This document shows, piece after piece, positions 52,290 to 62,929 of a stretch of 64,000 nt of DNA. How positions within the stretch are numbered: position 1 is the stretch's first letter; every line of letters begins with the position of its first letter. Position numbers and translations under genes: made by a program. This DNA is from Ichthyophis bannanicus (Eukaryota; Chordata; Amphibia; Gymnophiona; Ichthyophiidae), in assembly GCA_033557465.1 (NCBI GenBank), contig CM066048.1, positions 20,312,305 through 20,376,304 of the forward strand, written 5' to 3'. The notes beneath the pieces are model-generated. The model was not told where the DNA came from. It saw only the letters and a program-made list of their open reading frames with translations, and searched no databases.

Positions 52290-53890
52290 CATTAATTGAT
52301 TTTTTTAAAATATACTCACGGAACTCCAGTGAGAAGGGGATTATAATAATTCATGCTGTTTATGACACGTGTATGTATCGGGGTCACTATGGCTCTCAAA
52401 TCTAGCAAAATGTCAGTGAGTGAATTATCCTAACAGCAAAAAAGTCTTCTTTACGACTGCTGAAATATGCAAAATGTGAATGTTAATTTGTGGTCCAGTA
52501 AGACCTCTAAGGACAAAATGGTGAACCAGACTATGGTAGAGTTTGACATATTCAGTTTTAGCCTATGAGAAGCTAACCAATCAGAAATAGCAACTAATCC
52601 CCCTTATGTATGTTCCTTTGAAAGGTCGAATCCCAATTCTCATTAGCTATTGCATCTGGAGATTGTCCACATATGCATATGCTTAAACCCTGAAGGAAAG
52701 TAGCTAGAGGTGCAAGAAGCAGATTAAATAGAGTTGGGGCTAAAATAGAGCCCTACAGATCACCCCAAGTTGACGTTAATGCTACTGAAATGTTCTTGTC
52801 AAACCGTACCTTGAAGTCGCAGCTAGAAAAATAGGGCTGAAACCAGTGGAAGGCAGAATCCGACAAGCCAGTCTCTTCTAATCTAGCCAAAAGAAGGGAG
52901 TGATCAACCAGGTCAAAGGCTGTATTAAAGTCTAATTGAATTAAAAGGACACCCTTCCAAGAGTCCAAATGTGTGTAGATCTTATTTATCATACCGAGTA
53001 AAGCAGTCTCAGTTCTGTGCCCTATTCTAAGCCCAGATTGTCTGGGATGAAAGACATTAGTTGAGTTACAAAATCTTGCTAATTGCTGGGCAACCGCCTT
53101 CTCAGTCACGATGCAAAGACTGGAATGGGTGAATAAGAGATTCCTTCCAGACAGTAGGAACTTCACCTAGTCTGAAGATATGGTTGATTAAATCAAGTAA
53201 GGGAGTGGATAGAGGAATGAATAATTCTTTTAGCAGTGGTGAGGGAATTGTGTCAACTGGGGATGTTGATGGGTTCAACAAACCAATAATCTTCTCTAAA
53301 CCAAATATGTTATTAACAGGTGGAATGTTTGTAAGGTGCCTTGACTATACCCCTGACTCAGGGGTGGCAAAATTATTTCATCATCCCCTGGTAGCCCAAA
53401 TGGAGGAATTGTACCCAATGAATGCTGAATGCGCTGTACCTTATTCATTAGAAAGAAGGTATATTGATTTGGAGAAAAACCTATAACACCCCAGTTTATT
53501 GAGAGAGCCAACAGTGCTTCCCCCAAAGATATATAAGAACATAAGAAGGAAGATATGCCATACTGTGTCAGACCAAAGGTCCATCAAGCCCAGTATCTGA
53601 CCTCACTGGAATACCACACCTGAACCAAAACCACACGTTCTATCATGTTCCCTAAAAAAGGGCAATTCAGGCACTGGTCTAAAATTAGAGCAACTATTTC
53701 AGGCCAAAATTGCTTTCCTAAGAAAAGACTTAATAATTGCTGTCTTAAGTGTTTCTGGAAATCTGGAATGACTATATTCCGATGTTATCCATGAAGGGCC
53801 AGAGTATGGTTTTGAATAATTTGCAGGATGGGGCCCAACTGGGTTGGAGGTTGGCAGAGGTGTTAGGGGGTGTTGTCGGGATGGCAAATG
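52290..53890 (-). pseudogene. L2-related LINE fragment
   Basis: The minus strand at 53166-52753 is open for 137 codons with HPRQSGLRIGHRTETALLG, IQLDFNTAFDLVDHSLLLAR (first catalytic Asp) and FHWFQPYFSSCDFKVRF. It then breaks at the GVPQGS block. Weaker related sequence flanks it on both sides. Compared with the L2 copies at 26-30 kb the wording is clearly different, so it belongs to another family or clade close to L2. Confidence 0.6.
53533..53610 (-). mobile_element. CR1 (family A) 3' tip
   Basis: AGAACATAAGAAGGAAGATA, then TCAGACCAAAGGTCCATCAA and GCCCAGTAT: only the last 70-80 bp of a family A copy, inserted in the L2-related fragment. Confidence 0.75.
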
Positions 53891-54250
53891 CAGGACTATG
53901 GGGGTGAGGGGGTTAGTGGAAGGGGGATATACTGTAGGTGGGTTGAGGGACGATCATGAACACAGCATTGATAATGGTATGCTGAGTTGGTCTGGGGCCT
54001 GGGGCACGGACCTCAGGATGGGTCTGTGCCAAGGTGCGGGGATATGGGCTGATGTTATTTGGGGAGGATATTTATGTGTTCAGGTCCCCCTAGGGCCTGA
54101 TTGCTTTGTGGGTTGACAGGCAGACGGGTTGGGGGAGATGGGGGCTGTAAATGATTAAAACAAAATTATGATTTTTCTTCTGGTTTTGTACATGTTTACC
54201 CTGGGAGTGTGCAAGTGTACCCACACCCCAGGGAGTTGTGGTTTTCTTTT
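53891..54250. other. G-rich unassigned sequence
   Basis: Many GGGG runs; no gene or repeat recognised. Confidence 0.3.
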
Positions 54251-55003
54251 TTTTTTTTTTTAATTTTTTATTTATGAAATTTTATGGTAACAATCAAGCA
54301 ATGCTTGTACAGAAAAACTACTACTTGTAGAACAGAAATAAGTACAAGTAATTATATAAGAAATACAATACAGGTTCCAAACAAGAGTATAGTTAGCCCA
54401 CCATATAGGGGGGAGTAACACTGACCAAAAGAACGAGGGTGGATGAATCCTCGAACCTGAACAATGAAACCAAAATAGGAACTAATAACAGCAGTGATAG
54501 GCTGAGCTTAACAGACTTAATAAAACAAACTACTCACTCAAGAGGCGAAGATGACATTATAGTACGGGAAGAAATAAACGAAGATAAATCCCCTGGTTGA
54601 AAAAAAAACATACTTAGTCTGTCTAAAATAAATTATACACTTACAAGGAAACCTCAATATAAAGGTAGCACCCAATTGAGTCACACCTGATCTAAGGAGC
54701 AAAAAGGCTCTACGCCTTTTTTGCGTCTCTCTAGAAACATCTGGAAATACCACAATCTTTTTACCCATAAATGGAACCGAACGTCTCTTGAAATATAATT
54801 TCAAAATCCATTCCCTATCGGATGGAATAGCAAAAGAAACCAACATAGTGGATAACTTCAAACCCTCTTCTTTGGGAGATTGCAATAAAGCAGAAACATC
54901 TAACACCTCCATTTTCACAGAACCCACCAGTTGTGGTTTTCTTAATAAAAAATGAAACATAAACATTTCTGGAAAACATTTCTCAGTCATACAGTATGTG
55001 ACA
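54250..55003 (-). pseudogene. L1-type ORF1 C-terminal part with poly(A) tail
   Basis: On the minus strand: MEVLDVSALLQSPKEE, LVSFAIPSDREWILKLYFKR, then KKIVVFPDVSRETQKRRRAF and LRFPCKCIIYF, the C-terminal domain of an L1-type ORF1 protein. After a stop, about 280 bp of non-coding sequence leads straight to an A-rich tail (54250-54275 on the plus strand as TTTT...). No ORF2 lies between ORF1 and the tail. Confidence 0.65.
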
Positions 55004-55005
55004 TA

Positions 55006-56092
55006 CGAGGTGTGACACAAAAGAAACGAGACTGTCCCATAAATGTTTTATTACAAAATCTACCGAGAAATTACACATTGTCCCCTTCAAAGTAATCCCC
55101 CCCCCCCCCCCCAGAATTAATGCACTTCTGCATTCGCTTCTGCCACGTATGGAAGCACTCGGTAAAGTCCTCCTCCCTGAGGCCCCTCAGCTCCCTCGTC
55201 ACAGTGACCTTGATCTCTTCTACAGAGGCGAAATGAGTTCCTTTGAGCACAATCTTCAGTCTGGGGAAGAGCCAGAAGTCGCAAGTTGTGAGATCTGCGT
55301 AATAAGGGGGTGGTCAAGTCTGTGATCTGTTTGTTGGCCAAGAACAGCCTCACACTGAGTGTGGTGTGTGCAGGTGCATTGTCGTGGTGGAGAAGCCACG
55401 ACTTGTCTCTCCACAGAGCCCGCCTGCTGCTCCAAACCCGGTCATGAAGGCGATTGAGGATCTGCTGGTAGAAGCGCTGGTTGACTGTCTGACCCTCAGG
55501 CACAAACTCATGATGGACCACTCCCTTCTGGTCGAAGAATGCGATCAGCATGACCTTGATCCTTGATTTGGACATGCGCGCCTTTTTGGGTCTGGGTGAC
55601 AGTCGAGTCTTCGACTGCAGGCTCTGTCTCTTGCTTTTAGGATCGTACTGGAAGACCCAAGTCTCGTCTCCTGTGATGACTTGGCCAACGAACTCTGGAT
55701 CTTCTCTAATCTTCTCTAGCAAGTCTCGACAAACATTGACCCGGTGCACCTTCTGGTTGTCCGATAAAAGCTTGGGCACCATCTTGGCGCACACCTTCTG
55801 CATCCCCAGCTCCTGCACCAAGATGGTCCACACTGACTCCCTGTTCAGGCTGAGCTCCTCAGCTATCATCCGCACCGTCAATCTGCAATCACATCTCCAG
55901 TTGCGTGACAAAGCGATGGAGCAGTGTGCTACAAAATAACCTGAAAAAGAAAAACAGAGTGAGAGAGATGAAAATTATTATAGCACAATAGTGGCGAGAT
56001 GTTGCGCAACACGGTGACATAAGCAGTTAGCCAATTGGCACTGAGTCATGGGCATGGCTGCCACATTCTCATTTCTTTTTTGTCACATCTCG
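55006..56092 (-). mobile_element. mariner element
   Basis: The 1087-bp element has inverted ends CGAGGTGTGACACAAAAGAA and CGAGATGTGACAAAAAAGAA (the latter as reverse complement) and is flanked by TA at 55004-55005 and 56093-56094, the mariner target. It carries a defective transposase. About 1.3 kb would be usual for an intact element. Confidence 0.92.
55117..55911 (-). pseudogene. mariner transposase, N-terminally deleted and frameshifted
   Basis: A 264-codon frame. LTVRMIAEELSLNRESV is the second helix-turn-helix of the DNA-binding region. VITGDETWVFQYDPKSK holds the first catalytic Asp and WLLHHDNAPAHTTLSV the second. The block that should give the third catalytic Asp (34 residues on in mariners) is lost in a frameshift after LANKQITDL; its normal wording is visible in another frame around 55290-55320. 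Roughly the first 80 residues, with the first helix-turn-helix, are absent, because only about 180 bp separate this frame from the terminal repeat. It cannot be an active cut-and-paste transposase. Confidence 0.9.
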
Positions 56093-56099
56093 TATAACA

Positions 56100-56660
56100 T
56101 AGTCTAACTGGCCTTTTTTTATACAAGCCACAAAGAATATAAATTTAGTAGGCACTAGGTCACCTTATTTTGGCCAACAACTTTCCCATCTGGGAATGGT
56201 CCAGTGGTATTAACTCTGCCCAGTGCCGTACTCATCAAGACTCCAGACTATCTTCTATCAACCTTACTACCTGACAGTTTGTCGTTATGGTCGTTGTTGT
56301 TATGATGTAAACCGCGCTGATTCTAAATAGCGCGGTATATAAGAAACTGTAATAAAATAAAATAAATAATAAAGATTGTTCCAGTCTTTTGCTGACATCA
56401 AAGACTTTCAGTTCACAAAGAAAAGCTAATTCATGCCAGTCCCAAACAGAACTGCTGGCAAGATATTAGCCTCCAGAGTTAGTCCCCTCACTGTTTCAAA
56501 CAATTATCTAGAAATATTCTCTGCTGATGAAAGAATTATCCAAAAATTCTTCTGCTTTTCAGGACCATGTCTCTTGGGCCCTAAGGATCCAATATATTAT
56601 TCTATCTGATTCTGACGGGGACTTCTGCCAAAGTCGTTCCAGTCTCCTTCCTTCTCATTT
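56100..56660. other. Unassigned, with an L2-type 3' tail at 56300-56376
   Basis: GATGTAAACCGCGCTGATTC, AATAGCGCGGTATATAAGAA and an AATAAAATAAATAATAAAG tail mark a plus-strand L2/SINE end. The remainder is unrecognised. Confidence 0.5.
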
Positions 56661-56851
56661 AAAACCATAAGAAGCTAAGAATTGCCATATTGGATCAGAC
56701 CAAAGGTCCATCGAGCCCAATATACCGTTTCCAAATGTGCCCCATCCAGGTCGCGTATCTGGCAGGATCCCAAAAGGTAGACAGATTTCCCCCAGTCCAC
56801 TTTAATAATAGCTTATGGACTTTTCCTCTAGGAACTTCCTCTAGGAACTTC

Positions 56852-58318
56852 CTCGGTGGCAGGAAAAGTAATGGAGGTGCTCCTGAAAGAGCGAATAGTG
56901 AACTTTCTCAAAACCAACAGGTTGCAAGATCCAAGGCAACATGGTTTTACCGAAGGACGGTCTTGCCAAACAAATCTGATTGAGTTCTTTGATTGGGTGA
57001 CCAAGGAACTAGATCTGGGGCATGCAATGGATGTCATCTATCTGGATTTCAACAAAGCCTTTGATACTGTTCCTCATAGGAGGCCTGTCAATAAACTCAG
57101 TAGCTTGGGGATGGGTCCCAAGATAGTAAACTGGATTAGAAATTGGTTGACTGACAGACAATAGAAGGTGATGGTACATGGAGCTCACTCGGATGAGAGG
57201 AAGGTGATTAGCGGGGTGCCTCAGGGTTCGGTCCTGGGCCCGGCACTGTTCAATATATTTGTGAGTGATATTGCTGAAGGACTGAATGGAAAAGTCTGTC
57301 TTTTTGCAGATGACACAAAAATTTGCAACAGAGTGGACTCCCCCGAGAGAGTGGTTAACATGAGGAAAGATCTACAAAAGCTGGAAGACTGGTCTAATGC
57401 TTGGCAACTACGATTTAATGTGAAAAAGTGCAGTGTCATGCACTTGGGTAGCAGAAATCCAAGGGAAAAGTACACGAGAGGGGGTGAGAGGTTGGTATGC
57501 ACGGTTCAGGAGAAAGACCTTGGTGTGATTATCTCTGATGATCTCAAGGTGGCAAAACAGTGCGACAAGGCGGTGGCAAAAGCCAGGAGGATGTTGGGCT
57601 GCATACAAAGAGGGATTACCAGCAGAAAGGAAGAGGTACTTATGCCACTGTACAAGTCACTGGTGAGGCCTCACTTGGAATACTGTGTTCAGTTTTAGAG
57701 ACCATATCTTGCAAAAGATGTAAAAAGACTGGAAACTGTTCAGAGAAAGGCGACCAAAATGATTTGGAGCCTGCGTCAGAAGCCTTATGAGAAGAGACTT
57801 GAAGACCTAAATATGTACACTTTGGAGGAGAGGAGGGACAGGGGAGATATGATTCAGACCTTTAAATACTTAAAGAGAAATGATGAACAAACAAACCTCT
57901 TCCAAAGACGGGGAAGCTGTAAAACTAGAGGGCATAACATGAAGCTGCAAGGTGGTAAATTGAAAGGCAATGTCAGGAAATATTTCTTCACAGAAAGGGT
58001 GGTGGATGCTTGGAATGCCCTCCCGATGGAAGTGGTGGGGGCAAACACGGTGATGGAATTCAAAACGGGATGGGACAAACACAGTGGATCCCTTTACAGC
58101 AACAGGATAAAAGCAAAATAAACAGTACCATCTAACTTCTGAACTATCTAGCGTCTCAACAAATAGGGGTATCCTACATGGAGTGGTGGGTTCATCCCTA
58201 AACAAAAACATGGGGAGGGGTGGCCTGCACAGAGCGACAGGTGCACCTACTCTTGCCATCTTGCTGGGCAGACTAGATGGACCATGCTGGTCTTTATCTG
58301 CTGTCACTTACTATGTTA
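56852..58318 (+). pseudogene. CR1 LINE (family B), RT with two in-frame stops
   Basis: 5'-truncated at the RT start (AGKVMEVLLKERIVNFL). One continuous frame runs from 56856 to 58121, interrupted only by TAG codons at 57162-57164 and 57696-57698. Blocks: [86 protein letters not shown]. The 3' end has GGCAGACTAGATGGACCATG and TTACTATGTTACTATATG. The second TAG stands where the related frame has Trp (QFW). Confidence 0.88.
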
Positions 58319-58381
58319 CTATATGTAACTTTTCAAAACCTTTTTTAAACACAGCTACATTAACTACTTTTACCACATCCT

Positions 58382-58648
58382 AGTGGCCTAGTGGTTGGGG
58401 CAAGTTGCCAAGGACCGTGGGTTCAAATCCCACTGAAGGACTGCAACCTTGGGCTTGAGGGACGGGGGTTTCTAGTCCCACAGATGCTCCTTGTGACCTT
58501 GGGCAAGCCACTTAACCCTCCTTTGCCTCAGGTACAAAATGTAGATTTTGAGCCCTTCAGGGACAAGGAAAATATATACTGTACCTAAATGTACACCGCT
58601 TTGACCCAGTGAAACGTGGTATATAAGCATTGCTAAATAAATAAATCA
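58382..58648 (+). mobile_element. MIR-like SINE with L2-type tail
   Basis: GTGGCCTAGTGGTTGGGGCA (A box), GGGTTCAAATCCC (B box), CTTGGGCAAGCCACTTAACC core, tail TACACCGCTTTGACCC..., TATATAAGC and AATAAATAAATC. Inserted in the family A CR1. Confidence 0.85.
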
Positions 58649-59290
58649 TTGCAAGAGTGAAAAAAATATTTTTTCTTATGTTTTATATGTACTACTTAGT
58701 AGCTTCATAGTGTATCCCCTAATCTTTGTACTTTTGAAAGAGTAAACAATCGATTTGCATTTACCTGTTCCACTTCACTCATTATTTTATAGATCCCTTT
58801 CATATCTCCTCTCAGCCATTTCTTCTCCAGGCTAAAGAGCTCCAACCTTTCAAGTCTTTCCTCATAAGGATATCCTTCCATCCCTTTTATCATTCTGGTC
58901 ACCCTTTTTTGTACCTTTTCTAATGCTGCTATATCTGTTTTGAGATGTGGAGATCAGAGCTGCACACAATACTCAAGCTGCACTATCATCATTGAGCAAT
59001 GCCGATATCCTCTGTTTTATTCTTTATTTCTTTCCTAATAATTCCTAACATTCTGTTTGCTTTTTAGTCAGTGCCTCACACTGAGCAGACAATTTCAACT
59101 TCTTGTCCACGATGACACCTGGATCCTTTTTCTGGGTGGTGACTCCTACGATGGAGCCTGGCATCTTGTATTGATAGTTTGAGATCTTCCTTAGGTGCAT
59201 CACTTTGCACTTGACCATATTAAGTTTCATCTGCCATTTCGATGCCCAGTCTCCCAGTTTCAAAGGTCCTCCTGCAGTTTCTTATAATGT

Positions 59291-59875
59291 GCCTGTTATT
59301 TAACATTTTCTTAAATGTTAAACTCTCTGTAGACCAAGGTGCAGGGCATGGCTTAACTTTATGTTGAGCTTCAGAGCCATTAATCTATACTTTATCCTAT
59401 TACTTCATTCCAGATCTCTCCCAATTAAGCTGCTGATTCTATTGGCGCCTCCCTGACTCTCAAATCTCTCTAGGGGCTGCACTTCTCGATCCAGACCTTT
59501 CTTCACCAAATTTATTACATGTGCTTTTAGCCTACTTTTCAAGAACAAAATCCATCCAAAGCTGCCACACTCTGTAATCAGATCCCTGATAATTTCACTA
59601 AGATGCAACTTTCAGGTGTTACCAAGTGACCAGGGCTGGCCATTGTCAGAGACAGGATAGTGAGGTTGATTGGCCATTGGTCTGGCACATCTCGTATCCT
59701 TATGAAGAGGCTCTAAACTGTGACATCAAATGTCATTGAACAGGATATGATTTGATAAGAATTTAAAGGTCACATACCATGGGGGTTTGCTGAAATTGCA
59801 TAGCTAGGCAGGGGTAAGGGATTGGGAATACTAAACCCTATTTCAGGGAATGGTCAGAAGGTCACAAGTCATGGT
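59291..59875. other. Unassigned sequence
   Basis: A short minus-strand open frame (59405-59608; FLKSRLKAHVINLVKKGL, SLIGRDLE) looks protein-like but I cannot assign it. Confidence 0.3.
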
Positions 59876-60545
59876 ACATAAGAACATAAGAATATAAGAT
59901 ATGCCATACTGGGTCAGACCATGGTCCATCAAGCCCAGTATTCTGTTTCCAACAGTGGCCAATCTAGGTCTAGCAGTTTCCCCAAAAGACACAGGTTCCA
60001 CAATGCTTGTATTGGGTCCAGCAGTGATATCCTGGGTCCCTTTTTAATAATAGTTTATGGATCTTACCTCCAGGAACTTGTCCAAACCTTTTTTTAAACC
60101 CAGCTACACTAACAGCTTTTACTACATCCTCCGGTAACAAATTCCAGAGTTTGATTACACGTTGAGTGAAAAAATATTTTCTTTTATTAGTCTTAAATAG
60201 TTTACCCTGTAGCTTCATTGCATGTCCCCTAGTCTTTCTATATTCTGATGATGTAAACAATCGATCTACGTTTACCCGTTCCACTCCGTTCATTAATTTA
60301 TAGACTTCTATCATATCTCCCCTCAGCCGTCTCTTTTCCAGGTTTAAGAGCCCTAACCTTTTTAGCCTTTCTTCATAGGGGTATCCTTCCATCCCCTTTA
60401 CCATTTTGGTGGCTCTTCTCTGAACCTTTTCTAAAATCGCTATATCCTTTTTAAGATACGGCGACCAGAATTGCCCACAATATTCAAGGTGCGGTCTCAC
60501 CATGGAACGATACAGAGGCATTATAATATCCTTTGTTTTATTTTC
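59876..60545 (-). pseudogene. CR1 LINE (family A) 3' part
   Basis: The minus strand from 60521 to 59970 is open for 183 codons: [80 protein letters not shown]. This is the complete C-terminal region that the 17.8-kb copy lost by frameshift. It ends at 59876 with the TCTTATATTCTTATGTTCTT repeat; the 5' side is truncated at about 60545. Confidence 0.9.
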
Positions 60546-62605
60546 CAGAGCTGAGACATTGCTGTTAATCCTAGAAGAGGATGGCGGAAAAGAGAAAGAT
60601 ATGAGAAATATCAGGAGGTTTTTATGACGGCTATCCTGCTAATATTGGCAGATAGGGTTGGAAACAGCAGTAACCCAGTTATGAGCACCTGCGGGAAGCA
60701 TTAATGTTTTCAAAGGACGGGACCAGCTTGACATGTAAGAATCTGTGTTTGTAATTTTTTCTGGCCAGGCCAGTAGAGGCCAGGGGCTGCCTGCAGATGC
60801 CAAGTTCACAAACCTCTGGGGGAGAAGGAATTCTAGTTGTTTGCAATCAGCGACACCTAGTGGCCAAATTCAGGGCTGACGATTGCATGGTTCCTGAAGG
60901 AGTCTTGATGCCGGCCTCCAGCTCAGTACTTTTTCTGCAATGAGTTTGAAAGGGGATGAAATGTACGAAGTCCTTCCGTACTTGTGAATGAGGGCTGTGG
61001 ATGCCAGATCTCAGCCCCATTTCCAGTGGAGCCAGAAGCCCAGATGAGCAGGAGTCAGAAAATAACAAAATGAACAGAGTTCTCAAAGGAAGAAGCAGGA
61101 ATCTTATTATTTTACACTGTCAAATGTTAGCGAAACTTTTGCAGTGTACAACAGGATTAAATGTTGGCAGCCACAAATACCGACTGTGAAAATGAATCCA
61201 GCAAACACTGTCCAGGCGTTGTTAGAAGAAAGATTTGGCATGTCTTACTGCTGTGGTTAATAGCACAATTACAGCAGAGTACACTCAGGCGTGGGGAGGA
61301 AACCTGACCTGGTCCAGTGAAGTTGCAGGAGGTCAGATGTTGAAGAAGCACTAGGAGTCAGGCACCCTGGCTGCAAGCTGCCAGTCCAGCTGAGGAGATT
61401 TGGTGCCGTTCTCGTTCAGGAAATACTACATTGGGTTTTAGGCTTGAATTTGGCCTTGTGCCAGCAAGAAGCGTCAGAATGTGTTTAATTAAAGAATATT
61501 AGCAGACAACAGGGTGTATCCTTACCATTATCTGAGATTATCCCTAAGGACAGGGCATGGCATTCACCGTCCTTCAACTGCATGCTTGAGGCTTTAGATT
61601 AAAGGAAGACATTGGGGGGCTGAGTGAGTTCCTTAGCTGTAAACCACATCTAGCTGATGCTTCCAAAGCCGCCTCTGGTTCTCTTCTGAACTGCTTAGTG
61701 ACAATTTGGGATTATGCGATATATTAATCAAGAGGGTAATACTGAGTCCGTGGTGGTCAGCAATTTTTTTATCACTTGCTGCCACAGACAAAAAAAAATC
61801 TGGATATTCAGCGGCACTATACAGATAGTGGATTGTGTGGCCACTACCCGGATATTCCCTGTCATTATTTGGACTGCGGTGATTTTCAACTGCTATCCAG
61901 ATAAGCTAGCCCAATGGCACAGCTTTTCACCCGTCCTAACTTATCTGGATAGTGGCTGAAAATGGTCTTTTGTCTGCCTCGAAGCGGTCTGCAATGACAT
62001 TCAGCAGCTCTGTCTGGACGGTGCCATTGACCATCGGTCTCAGCAGCATTTACCTGGATAGCGGATGCTGCTACCCAGATAAATGTTTTTAAATATTGGA
62101 GGCAGGGGACAGGATATTCCGCTGCGGTGGATACAGGGCCATACCAAGCCATAAAGGCGCCCTGTGCGACTTACACATCCATCACATGTTTGTCATTTGC
62201 CCCATGTCTGGCATCTCCCCATCTTACCTCCATATCCAGCCGGCTCTCCCCCGTGCTGCCTGCCCTGGCCCAGCTGCCGCTGCCGTTTTTCATGTTGCCT
62301 TGGTGGTGGTGGAGGCGATGGCAGCGGCAGACAACCATTTAAAAAAGTAATGTAAGTCTCTCCGACTCCGTGCTTACATGCAGGTCTGATGCCTCCCTCT
62401 TCTGACTTAGGCTCAGGTCAGAGGAGGGAGGGGCCAGACCAGCCATTCAAACACGGGTCTTTGCAACTCTGTGCTTGAATGGTTGCTCTGGTCCCTCCCT
62501 CCTCTGATGCTAGCATACGTCAGAGGAGGGATGAATCAGACCTGCACTTACGCGCCCTATGGAAGATGTAAATGCCAATGTTTACATTTTTAAAAACACG
62601 CATGA
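60546..62605. other. Unassigned; includes a third copy of the dispersed repeat
   Basis: 61790-62110 shares GGATATTCAGCGGC, TATCCAGATAAG and CCGGATATTCCC words with 8.7 and 14.5 kb. 60740-60890 includes the CAGCGACACCTAGTGGCCA word. 62380-62530 has imperfect inverted copies of GACCCTCCCTCC/TCAGAGGAGGGA. No gene recognised. Confidence 0.35.
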
Positions 62606-62705
62606 GTTGCTTGTGACCTGGATTGGCCACTGTTGGAAAGAGGATACTGGGCTTGATGGACCTTGGTCTGTCCCAGTATGGCATATCTTATGTTCTTATG
62701 TTCTA
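62606..62705 (+). mobile_element. CR1 (family A) 3' tip
   Basis: TGGATTGGCCACTGTTGGAA, CTGGGCTTGATGGACCTTGG, ATCTTATGTTCTTATGTTCT. Confidence 0.85.
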
Positions 62706-62929
62706 AGATTTTATAACATACATGTTTAAATTTATGCTTCTCCCATGCTGAACCCATCTGCATGCCCAAAGTGAAAGAAGGCGCCGTTGGTCTGAGGCAC
62801 ATATTTTCAGAACAGCAACTGACTATATTACGCGTGCATGTGGTAATTTACACAGATAAATCACTAAAATGCCATCATTTACGCAGTGTGCACATGATTG
62901 CCTTGTAACAGTTCTTCCTTATGGCTGTG

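Larger units (their letters stand above)
56664..59290 (-). pseudogene. CR1 LINE (family A) copy split by a family B CR1 and a SINE
   Basis: 56664-56850 is the 3' tip (minus strand ending in TCTTATG-like sequence at 56664). 58321-58381 and 58649-59290 continue the same element into the end of ORF2: [20 protein letters not shown] at about 58840 and KCKVMHLRK near 59190. Between them lie the plus-strand CR1 family B (56852-58318) and a SINE (58382-58648). All coding parts are broken. Confidence 0.78.
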
